This document shows, one piece after another, positions 57,586 through 64,000 of a stretch of 64,000 nt of DNA. The notes under the pieces are model-generated. The model was given only the letters and a program-made list of their open reading frames with translations, did no database searches and was not told the DNA's origin. The stretch spans positions 53,667 through 117,666 of the forward strand of contig CAVRJN010000006.1 of NCBI GenBank assembly GCA_963721585.1, read 5' to 3'. Position 1 is the first letter of the stretch. Each line of letters opens with the position of its first letter. The DNA is from Bog-473 sp963721585. Lineage in GTDB: Bacteria; Actinomycetota; Acidimicrobiia; Acidimicrobiales; RAAP-2. The translations under genes and the position numbers were made by a program.

Positions 57586-57671
57586 GGCGAGAGTCTGGTC
57601 CCGTCGGAGGAGGCGTGCAGAAGCGGGTCCGGCGGAGCGCCCCGGTCTGGGGGCGGTGGGCCGGAGCCCGA

Positions 57672-58493
57672 TCAGCCGGCGGAGGCCTCTTCGGCCGTCT
57701 TCTTCGAGCGCCCGGTGATCTTGCGCCCGAGCCAGGCCACCGGGTCGTAGCGGGCGTCGACCACGCGCTCCTTCATCGGGATGATGCCGTTGTCGGTGAT
57801 CTTGATGTGCTCGGGGCACACCTCGGTGCAGCACTTCGTGATGTTGCACATCCCCAGGCCACGATCGTGCGCCAGCTCGCGCCTGTCGTTGACGTCGAGG
57901 GGGTGCATCTCGAGCTCGGCGAAGCGGATGAAGAAGCGGGGACCGGCGTACTTGGGCTTGTTGTCCTCGTGGTCACGGATCACGTGGCAGACGTCCTGGC
58001 ACATGAAGCACTCGATGCACTTGCGGAACTCCTGCCCGCGCTCGACGTCGATCTGCATCATGCGGTAGCCGCCCTCGGGCTCGGGCCCGGGTTTGAAGGC
58101 GGGGACGGTCTTGGCCACCTCGTAGTTGAACGAGACGTCGGTGACGAGGTCGCGGATGATCGGGAACGTCTTCATCGGCGCCACCGTGACGGCCTCGCCT
58201 TCGGGCAGCGTGTCCATCCGCGTCATGCACATGAGGCGGGGCAGGCCGTTGATCTCGGCCGAGCACGACCCGCACTTGCCGGCCTTGCAGTTCCAGCGGC
58301 ACGCCAGGTCCGGCGCATCGCTGGCCTGAATGCGGTGGATCACGTCGAGCACCACTTCGCCCTCGACGGCGGGCATCACGTAGTCGGTGAACTCGCCGCC
58401 CTCGTCGTCCCCGCGCCAGATCCGCATGGTGACGGTGGCGTGCGCGTCGTCAGCGGCCGCGTGCGCATCGGTGCCGGTCTGCGTGTCGGTCAT
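57672..58493 (-). CDS. sdhB: Succinate dehydrogenase iron-sulfur subunit
   Basis: 273 residues. The N-terminal ferredoxin-like domain holds the 2Fe-2S ligands (LACRWNCKAGKCGSCSAEI ... LMC). The C-terminal domain holds the 4Fe-4S and second cluster motifs (CIECFMCQDVCHV and CNITKCCTEVCPEHI). It relays electrons from the flavoprotein to the membrane anchor. It lies directly downstream of sdhA (2-bp gap), last gene of the sdhCAB operon on the minus strand. Confidence 0.95.
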   Translation of the reverse strand: MTDTQTGTDAHAAADDAHATVTMRIWRGDDEGGEFTDYVMPAVEGEVVLDVIHRIQASDAPDLACRWNCKAGKCGSCSAEINGLPRLMCMTRMDTLPEGEAVTVAPMKTFPIIRDLVTDVSFNYEVAKTVPAFKPGPEPEGGYRMMQIDVERGQEFRKCIECFMCQDVCHVIRDHEDNKPKYAGPRFFIRFAELEMHPLDVNDRRELAHDRGLGMCNITKCCTEVCPEHIKITDNGIIPMKERVVDARYDPVAWLGRKITGRSKKTAEEASAG

Positions 58494-58495
58494 GG

Positions 58496-60316
58496 CTACT
58501 TTGCCTCCTCGAACAGTACGGCGAGCTCCGGCGGCATGACCGGCAGGGGCTCGGGCGCGATGCCGATCGGCGCCAGGTAGCCGTGCTCCACGGTCTGGCG
58601 CTGCACGAAGTTGACCTTGCCCATTTCGGGGTCCGGGCCCGGGAAGTCCTCCCGGGTGTGCCCGCCCCGGGACTCCTTGCGGTTGAGCGCGCCCTGCGCC
58701 ACCGCGATGGAGGTCGTGATCATGGATGGCAGGTCCGTGGCCAGGTTCCAGCCCGGGTTGTAGGCACGCCCGCCCTTCACCTGCACCTTGGCCGTGTGCT
58801 CCTTGAGCTCCTCCAGCTTGACCAGCGCCTCTTCGAGCTCGGGACCGGTGCGGATGATGCCGACCAGCGCCTGCATCGTCTCCTGGAGCTCCTCGTGGAC
58901 GTCGTAGGGGTTGTACCCGTCCTCACGTCCGAAGGGGGCGAAGGCCTCGTCGATGACCGAGTTGACCTGCGCCGCGTCGACGCTCGGTGTGCCGCCGCGG
59001 CCCTCCGCGAAGTCGGACGCACCGATACCGGCCCGGCGACCGAACACGATGAGGTCGGAGAGCGAGTTGCCGCCCAGGCGGTTGGCGCCGTGCATGCCGC
59101 CCGATACCTCGCCGATGGCGAACAAGCCGGGGACAGTGGCGGCCTGCGTCTCGGCATCGACGCGCACCCCGCCCATCATGTAGTGGCAGGTGGGCCCGAC
59201 CTCCATCGGACCCGCCGTGATGTCGACGCCGGCCAATTCCATGAACTGGTGGTACATCGAGGGCAGCCGGCGCCGGATGTACTCGGGCGTGCGGCGCGAT
59301 GCGATGTCGAGGAAGACGCCGCCGTGCGGGCTGCCCCGGCCGGCCTTGACCTCGGAGTTGATGGCGCGGGCCACCTCGTCGCGGGGCAGGAGGTCGGGCG
59401 TGCGCCGGTAGTTGATGTGGTCGTCGTACCAGGCGTCGGCTTCCTCTTCGGTCTCCGCCGTCTCGGCCCGGAACATCGGGGCCACGTAGTCGAACATGAA
59501 GCGCTTCCCCTCGGAGTTGCGCAGCACGCCGCCGTCACCGCGCACGCCCTCGGTCACGAGGATGCCGCGCACCGAGAGCGGCCAGACCATGCCGGTCGGG
59601 TGGAACTGCACGCATTCCATGTCGATGACGTCGGCCCCGGCCCAGATGGCCATGGCGTGACCGTCGCCGACCGACTCCCACGAGTTCGACGTGTACTTCC
59701 ACGACTTGCCGATGGAGCCGGTGGCGAGCACGAAGGCCTTGGCGGTGAAGAGGACCATCTCGCCGGTCGGGCGGCGGTAGCCCACGGCGCCGGAGATCCG
59801 GCCCTCGGCGTCGGGCAACAGGCGCAGGATCTTGGTCTCCATGAAGACGTCGGTGCCCATGGAGACGACCTTCTGCTGCAGGGTGCGGATGAGCTCCAGG
59901 CCCGTGCGGTCACCGACGTGGGCCAGGCGGGCGTAGCGGTGGCCGCCGAAGTCGCGCTGGGTGATGCGTCCGTCCTGGGTGCGGTCGAAGAGCGCGCCCC
60001 AGCGTTCCAGCTCGTAGACGCGGTCGGGGGCCTCCATGGCGTGGATCTGCGCCATGCGCCAGTTGTTCAGCATCTTGCCGCCGCGCATGGTGTCGCGGAA
60101 GTGGACCTGCCAGTTGTCCTCGGGCCACACGTGGCCCATGGCGGCCGCCATGCCACCCTCGGCCATCACCGTATGCGCCTTGCCGAGGAGCGACTTGCAG
60201 ACGAGGGCGACGCGCAGGCCGCGCTCCTTTGCCTCGATGGCGGCGCGCAGGCCGGAGCCGCCGGCGCCGATGATGATGACGTCGTAGTCGTACGTTTCGA
60301 AGTCGGGCGTAGGCAT
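58496..60316 (-). CDS. sdhA: Succinate dehydrogenase flavoprotein subunit
   Basis: 606 residues. The FAD loop IIIGAGGSGLRAAIEAKERG is at the N-terminus, and KAHTVMAEGGMAAAMGHV contains the His used for covalent FAD in SdhA proteins. VQFHPTGMVWPLSVRGILVT and HGANRLGGNSLSDLIVFGRR form the dicarboxylate site and FAD cap. It oxidises succinate to fumarate. Large open frames on the plus strand here (for example 58583-61333) are antisense shadows. Confidence 0.96.
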   Translation of the reverse strand: MPTPDFETYDYDVIIIGAGGSGLRAAIEAKERGLRVALVCKSLLGKAHTVMAEGGMAAAMGHVWPEDNWQVHFRDTMRGGKMLNNWRMAQIHAMEAPDRVYELERWGALFDRTQDGRITQRDFGGHRYARLAHVGDRTGLELIRTLQQKVVSMGTDVFMETKILRLLPDAEGRISGAVGYRRPTGEMVLFTAKAFVLATGSIGKSWKYTSNSWESVGDGHAMAIWAGADVIDMECVQFHPTGMVWPLSVRGILVTEGVRGDGGVLRNSEGKRFMFDYVAPMFRAETAETEEEADAWYDDHINYRRTPDLLPRDEVARAINSEVKAGRGSPHGGVFLDIASRRTPEYIRRRLPSMYHQFMELAGVDITAGPMEVGPTCHYMMGGVRVDAETQAATVPGLFAIGEVSGGMHGANRLGGNSLSDLIVFGRRAGIGASDFAEGRGGTPSVDAAQVNSVIDEAFAPFGREDGYNPYDVHEELQETMQALVGIIRTGPELEEALVKLEELKEHTAKVQVKGGRAYNPGWNLATDLPSMITTSIAVAQGALNRKESRGGHTREDFPGPDPEMGKVNFVQRQTVEHGYLAPIGIAPEPLPVMPPELAVLFEEAK

Positions 60317-60331
60317 GCGGGTCCTCGCGGC

Positions 60332-61165
60332 CTAGAAGTGGAAGCCGGGGTCGTGGATGGTCCCGCTCGCGACCAGCCGTACGTAGAGGTCGCACAGGGC
60401 GACACCGAAGAGGCTGATCCAGGCGAAGCGCATGTGGCGCGCGTTGAGGGGCGTGACGAACTTCCAGAGCTTGTAGCGGGTCTTGTGCTTGGCGAAGGAC
60501 TTCACCTGGCCGCCGCAGAAGTGCCGGCAGGCGTGGCACGAGAGCGAGTACATCCAGAGGAAGACGGCGTTGGCGCACAACACCAGGGTGCCGACGCTGA
60601 TGCCGATGCCGACCCCCGGTTGGCGGAAGGCGAGGATGGCGTCGTAGGTCAGGATGCAGTTGAAGATGAGGAGGAGCCAGAAGAAGTAGCGGTGGATGTT
60701 CTGCAGGATCAGCGGGAACCGCGTCTCGCCGCTGTAGTTGCCGTGGGCGTCGGCCACGCCGCAGGCCGGTGGGGAGAGCCAGAAGGAGCGGTAGTAGGCC
60801 TTGCGGTAGTAGTAGCAGGTGAGGCGGAAGCCGAGCGGGAAGATGAGGATCAGCAGTGCCGGCGAGTAATTCCAGAAGGGCAGCGTGCCGAAAGCGTGGC
60901 TGCCCGGCACGCAGCTGTTGGCGATGCACGGGGAGTAGAAGGGCGAGATCAGGTCCCGGTGCAGGTCCGCACCGGCGTAGTAGTCCTTCCCGACGAACGC
61001 GGCCCACGTCGAGTAGATGACGAAGGCGAGCAGGATCCCCGCCGTGACCGCCGGCTCGACCCACCAGCCGTCCTTGCGCAGGGTCGGGACGTCGGGTCCG
61101 CCCCGGGGCGCCCCGATGACCACCGGCGTCGTGGTCGGGTTGTCGACCGTCGTCGTCACGCGCAC
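60332..61165 (-). CDS. sdhC: Succinate dehydrogenase membrane anchor, single-subunit (Sdh1-like)
   Basis: 277 residues with about five membrane helices (VTAGILLAFVIYSTWAAFVG, FWNYSPALLILIFPLGFRLT, RYFFWLLLIFNCILTYDAIL, TLVLCANAVFLWMYSLSCHA, FAWISLFGVALCDLYVRLVA). Histidines in NIHRYFF and CHACRHFCGG could bind heme or metal. The single long anchor resembles the mycobacterial Sdh1 type rather than the separate SdhC/SdhD pair. It is the first gene of the operon; the promoter lies in the 128-bp gap to the divergent LysR gene. Confidence 0.85.
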   Translation of the reverse strand: MRVTTTVDNPTTTPVVIGAPRGGPDVPTLRKDGWWVEPAVTAGILLAFVIYSTWAAFVGKDYYAGADLHRDLISPFYSPCIANSCVPGSHAFGTLPFWNYSPALLILIFPLGFRLTCYYYRKAYYRSFWLSPPACGVADAHGNYSGETRFPLILQNIHRYFFWLLLIFNCILTYDAILAFRQPGVGIGISVGTLVLCANAVFLWMYSLSCHACRHFCGGQVKSFAKHKTRYKLWKFVTPLNARHMRFAWISLFGVALCDLYVRLVASGTIHDPGFHF

Positions 61166-61274
61166 CTCCTGAGTGCCTGCTCCCCATCACACCGCAGTGA
61201 CTTTGCCCGCGGCACGTCGCAGCGACCCTACGGTCCGCCTCATAACGACGTCAAAGACATAAAGGGCATGAAGA

Positions 61275-61293
61275 TCAGAGCGATAGGCTCTGA
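61275..61293 (+). promoter_or_regulatory. LysR-type palindrome directly before the regulator start
   Basis: TCAGAGC-GATAG-GCTCTGA (61275-61293) is a perfect 7-bp inverted repeat ending at the base before the ATG at 61294. It lies in the sdhC/LysR divergent gap and probably serves autoregulation, perhaps also sdh control. It leaves no room for a ribosome binding site, so translation may be leaderless. Confidence 0.55.
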
Positions 61294-62262
61294 ATGGTGC
61301 AATTCCACCAATTGGCGTATGCCCTGGCCGTGACGGAGGAGAAGAGCTTCACGCAGGCGGCCGCCCGCCTGCATCTGTCCCAGCCCTCGCTGTCACGCCA
61401 GGTCCGCCTGCTCGAGGACGAGCTGGGCGTGCTCCTTTTCAACCGGGGACCCGGCCAGGGTCCCGTCACGCTGACGCCCGACGGGTCCGCCCTCGTCCCC
61501 TTCATGCAGCGTGTCCTGGCCGACGTGGCGGCCATCGGAGCCGAAGCGCGGGCCCTGTCGGGCATGGCCCGGGGCCGTCTGGCCGTCGGGGCCACGCCCA
61601 GCCTCATCACCAGCGCGCTGGCCCCCGCCCTCGTGGCCTTCCACGCCAGCTACCCCGGCATCGACCTGTCGGTGGTCGAAGCCGGCTCGCACCAGCTGGT
61701 GCCGCAGGTGGCGGCGGGCGAGGTCGACCTGGCCCTGGTGGTACTGCCGGTGACCGATCCTCTCGTGGTCACCACGCCGCTCTTCGACGACCCGCTCGTC
61801 CTCGCCACCGCGCCCGATCACCCCTTCGCACGCCGGCGCAGGGTCCGGGTGCGTGATCTCGACGGGCTCGACCTGGTGATGTTCCGGGAGGGCTACGACC
61901 TGCGCTCCGTCACGCTGACGGCCTGCCAGGAGGCGGGTGTCGAGCCGCATCTCGTCAGCGAGGGGGCCGAGATGGCCGGCGTCCTCTCGTTCGTGGCGGC
62001 CGGGCTCGGCGCCGCGGTGGTGCCCGCCATCGCGCTGCCGGGCGACGGTTCGCTCGTGGGCATCCCCTTCACGGCACCGACGTTGAGCCGCACGGTCGCC
62101 CTGGCCCAGCGCGGTGACCGTGCCCTGGCCCGTCCCGCCCGTGCCCTGGCCGACCAGCTGCTGCGGCACGTCCCGGCCCCGGCCCCGGCCCCTGCCCCGG
62201 CCCCGGCCCCTGCCCCGGCGCCCGGGCCCGCCGCCGTTTCGTCTCCGGGGCCCGGGGTTTAG
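61294..62262 (+). CDS. LysR-family transcriptional regulator
   Basis: 322 residues. The N-terminal winged helix is textbook: MVQFHQLAYALAVTEEKSFT, QAAARLHLSQPSLSRQVRLL, EDELGVLLFNRGPGQGPVTL. The effector domain has GRLAVGATPSLITSALAPAL, VEAGSHQLVPQVAAGEVDLA and GAAVVPAIALPG. The C-terminus is a run of Pro-Ala repeats (about 62174-62225), not usual for the family. It is divergent from sdhCAB, so control of succinate oxidation is plausible but unproven. Confidence 0.93.
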   Translation: MVQFHQLAYALAVTEEKSFTQAAARLHLSQPSLSRQVRLLEDELGVLLFNRGPGQGPVTLTPDGSALVPFMQRVLADVAAIGAEARALSGMARGRLAVGATPSLITSALAPALVAFHASYPGIDLSVVEAGSHQLVPQVAAGEVDLALVVLPVTDPLVVTTPLFDDPLVLATAPDHPFARRRRVRVRDLDGLDLVMFREGYDLRSVTLTACQEAGVEPHLVSEGAEMAGVLSFVAAGLGAAVVPAIALPGDGSLVGIPFTAPTLSRTVALAQRGDRALARPARALADQLLRHVPAPAPAPAPAPAPAPAPGPAAVSSPGPGV

Positions 62263-62271
62263 GCTTCGCCC

Positions 62272-63747
62272 ATGGACGGCTCTTCCTCTTTCGACCCCTC
62301 CGCGACCCCGCGCCCCGGCGGCCTCGCGCCCCCGGCCGACCTCCCCGGATCGATCGCCGACCTGCGCACCTCGGGCTGGGAGTCGGTGCCGGTGGCCGAG
62401 GAGATGCGGCGCAACACCGCCAAGCTCATCGCGGCGGGCGAGTCGTTGGTACCCGGCGTGCTCGGCTTCGAGGACACCGTGGTGCCCCAGCTGGAGAACG
62501 CCATCCTGGCCGGGCACGACATCATCCTCCTGGGCGAGCGCGGCCAGGCCAAGACGCGGGTGATCCGCTCCATGGTCGGGCTGCTCGATGAGTGGATGCC
62601 GATCGTCGCCGGCTCCGAGATCAACGACGACCCCTACAACCCGGTGTCGCGCTACGCCCTCGACCGGGTGGACGAGCTCGGCGACGCCACGCCGGTCGAG
62701 TGGGTGCACCGCTCGCAGCGTTACGGGGAGAAGCTGGCGACCCCCGACACCTCCATCGCCGACCTCATCGGCGAGGTGGACCCCATCAAGATCGCCGAGG
62801 GCCGGTACCTCAGCGACGAGCTGGCACTGCACTACGGACTCATCCCGCACGTCAACCGCGGCATCTTCGCCATCAACGAGCTGCCGGACCTCTCGGAGCG
62901 CATTCAGGTAGGGCTGCTCAACATCCTCGAAGAGCGCGACGTGCAGATCCGCGGGCACCGCATCCGGCTGCCGCTCGACATCGCGCTCGTCGCCACGGCC
63001 AACCCGGAGGACTACACGAACCGCGGCCGCATTATCACGCCGCTCAAGGACCGCTTCGGCGCGCAGATCCGCACGCACTACCCGTTCGAGACCATGACCG
63101 AGGTCAAGATCATGGAGAGCGAGGCCGACCTGCCCACGGCGGGCGTGCCGGTCACGGTGCCGCGCTTCATGAAGGAGGTCGTGGCCGAGATCAGCCAGCT
63201 GGCCCGGCGCAGCAGCCACCTCAACCAGCGCAGCGGCGTCTCGGTCCGCCTCTCCATTGCCAACTACGAGACGCTGGTCGCCTCGGCCGTGCGGCGGGCG
63301 CTGCGCACCGGCGAGCCGGTGGCGGTGCCCCGCATCAGTGATCTGTCGGCCCTCGTGCCGTCGACCCAGGGCAAGATCGAGGTCGAGGCCATGGAGGAGG
63401 GCCACGAGGACGAGGTGGTGGCCCAACTGGTGGCGGCCGCCACGCTGGCGGTGTTCCGCCGCCGCGTCACGCTGGACGACCCTCAGGCGATCGTGGCCGC
63501 CTTCCACGAGCAGGTCGTGGTGCACGTGGGCGACGACCTCCCGTCGTCGGCCTACCTGGCGGTCCTGGCCGACGTCCCCGAACTGGAGCCGCCGACACGC
63601 AAGCTCGCCGGCCCCGAGGCGGCCGAGGCGGAGTCGCCGGCCCTGATGGCCAGCGCCCTGGAGTTCCTCTTGGAGGGGCTGCATCTGACCAAGCGGTTGA
63701 ACAAGGACGCGTCCGGGGCACGCGCCCTCTACCGCGGGCGCAAGTAA
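62272..63747 (+). CDS. AAA+ ATPase, MoxR / magnesium-chelatase ChlI-like
   Basis: 491 residues. The Walker A region is divergent but clear (IILLGERGQAKTRVIRSMVG, about residue 85). RGIFAINELPDLSERIQVGL carries the Walker B-like acidic residues, and LPLDIALVATANPEDYTNRG and IITPLKDRFGAQIRTHYPFE give sensor 1 and the arginine finger region. Such ATPases work as chaperones with a von Willebrand factor A partner, encoded immediately downstream. It starts 10 bp after the LysR stop. Confidence 0.9.
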   Translation: MDGSSSFDPSATPRPGGLAPPADLPGSIADLRTSGWESVPVAEEMRRNTAKLIAAGESLVPGVLGFEDTVVPQLENAILAGHDIILLGERGQAKTRVIRSMVGLLDEWMPIVAGSEINDDPYNPVSRYALDRVDELGDATPVEWVHRSQRYGEKLATPDTSIADLIGEVDPIKIAEGRYLSDELALHYGLIPHVNRGIFAINELPDLSERIQVGLLNILEERDVQIRGHRIRLPLDIALVATANPEDYTNRGRIITPLKDRFGAQIRTHYPFETMTEVKIMESEADLPTAGVPVTVPRFMKEVVAEISQLARRSSHLNQRSGVSVRLSIANYETLVASAVRRALRTGEPVAVPRISDLSALVPSTQGKIEVEAMEEGHEDEVVAQLVAAATLAVFRRRVTLDDPQAIVAAFHEQVVVHVGDDLPSSAYLAVLADVPELEPPTRKLAGPEAAEAESPALMASALEFLLEGLHLTKRLNKDASGARALYRGRK

Positions 63748-63771
63748 GCCCGCAGGAAGCAGGGCACACCC

Positions 63772-64000
63772 ATGAGCGCCCGCTACGACTACTCGGAATG
63801 GGACGGCACGCAGGAATTCGCCGACCTCGACCCCGACGACCTGCTGGCCGGTCTCACCGACGACCTCCTGGCCGGCGGTGACCTCGACGACGCGCTGCGA
63901 CGCCTCCTCCGTAGCGGGTTCCGCAACGCCGACGGCGAGCAGGTGCCGGGGCTGCGCGACATGCTCGACCAACTCCGGCGCCGGCGCGCCGAGATGCTGG
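63772..64000 (+). CDS. N-terminus of a probable VWA-domain partner protein (runs off the right edge)
   Basis: At least 76 residues, open to the window end. MSARYDYSEWDGTQEFADLD, PDDLLAGLTDDLLAGGDLDD, ALRRLLRSGFRNADGEQVPG: an acidic N-terminal region typical of the VWA proteins paired with ChlI/MoxR-like ATPases in actinobacteria. The VWA domain itself would lie outside the window. ATG 63772 follows AGGAAG at about 63753-63758. Confidence 0.75.
   Translation, partial: MSARYDYSEWDGTQEFADLDPDDLLAGLTDDLLAGGDLDDALRRLLRSGFRNADGEQVPGLRDMLDQLRRRRAEML

Noticed and set aside
58583..61333. 916-codon open frame on the plus strand
   Set aside because: It lies wholly antisense to sdhA and sdhC, whose motifs are unmistakable; it is a high-GC shadow frame.
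61393..63972. 859-codon open frame on the minus strand
   Set aside because: Antisense to the LysR and AAA+ ATPase genes; no recognisable domain.

Overview
The window is high-GC chromosomal DNA from an actinobacterium, most likely a member or relative of the Acidimicrobiia. Pointers are the class E-type sortase with LAxTG-like tails, a DUF2510-like 'PDPxGxHELRFF' domain, a deazaflavin (F420)-type nitroreductase, a mycothiol-type DinB protein, a mycobacterial Sdh1-like succinate dehydrogenase, and many surface proteins with the 42-residue 'GYWLVASDGGIF..GDA.F.GS' repeat. The lineage is inferred; no rRNA or tRNA gene was seen.

Left part (1-18.6 kb, visibly lower GC than the rest): a cell-surface polysaccharide and surface-protein island. 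It has a membrane GT2 synthase, a GT4 glycosyltransferase, a PMT/GT39-like membrane protein, a secreted GH5-like glycosidase with propeller-like repeats, a Wzx-like flippase (frameshifted) and a DPM1-like GT2. Further along are a DivIVA-like coiled-coil protein, a DUF2510-like membrane protein, a class E-like sortase and a lipoprotein. A proline-rich gene running off the left edge resembles the sortase N-terminus. A conserved ~65-nt intergenic element lies upstream of two or three of the minus-strand genes here.

Middle (18.9-35.6 kb): an envelope and phosphate locus. Three secreted proteins share a cysteine-containing domain: one has a PEP-CTERM-like tail, one an LANTG tail, and one continues into Ig-like domains and 126-bp tandem repeats. 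They sit beside a large PBP-like secreted protein. A Pst-type operon follows in the order pstC-pstA-pstS-pstS-pstB. Both PstS-like proteins carry C-terminal (L/M)ASTG-TM-Arg tails instead of lipoboxes. An exosortase/EpsI-like gene directly follows pstB. From 31.5 to 35 kb nine apparent frameshifts break otherwise well-conserved reading frames, so this stretch is either decaying or carries sequencing indels.

Right part (35.6-64 kb): mostly housekeeping genes. It holds purN-purH-folD, a PMI-like cupin, metF, a Tat-exported purple-acid-phosphatase-like enzyme with a candidate PHO box and a possible exosortase tail, and a small two-gene AbiEii/MNT-like module. Next come icd, mdh, the conserved circularly permuted ATP-grasp / alpha-E / transglutaminase trio, an ACT-domain protein, a Gfo/Idh oxidoreductase and a COG4705 membrane protein. 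The remainder is DinB, GNAT, a divergent Ddn/TetR pair with three GTTC/GAAC palindromes, SDR, SCP2 (frameshifted), sdhCAB with a divergent LysR gene, a MoxR/ChlI-like ATPase and the start of its partner gene.

Most original observations: (i) Pst-like binding proteins with sortase-type tails, in one operon with an exosortase and about 13 kb from a sortase; (ii) the repeated 5'-leader element; (iii) a 14-bp motif shared by the leaderless promoter of the two-gene module and a perfect 20-bp inverted repeat 10 kb away; (iv) a coding stretch on the minus strand at 12.3-12.8 kb that has no usable start codon and becomes visible only when frameshifts are allowed.
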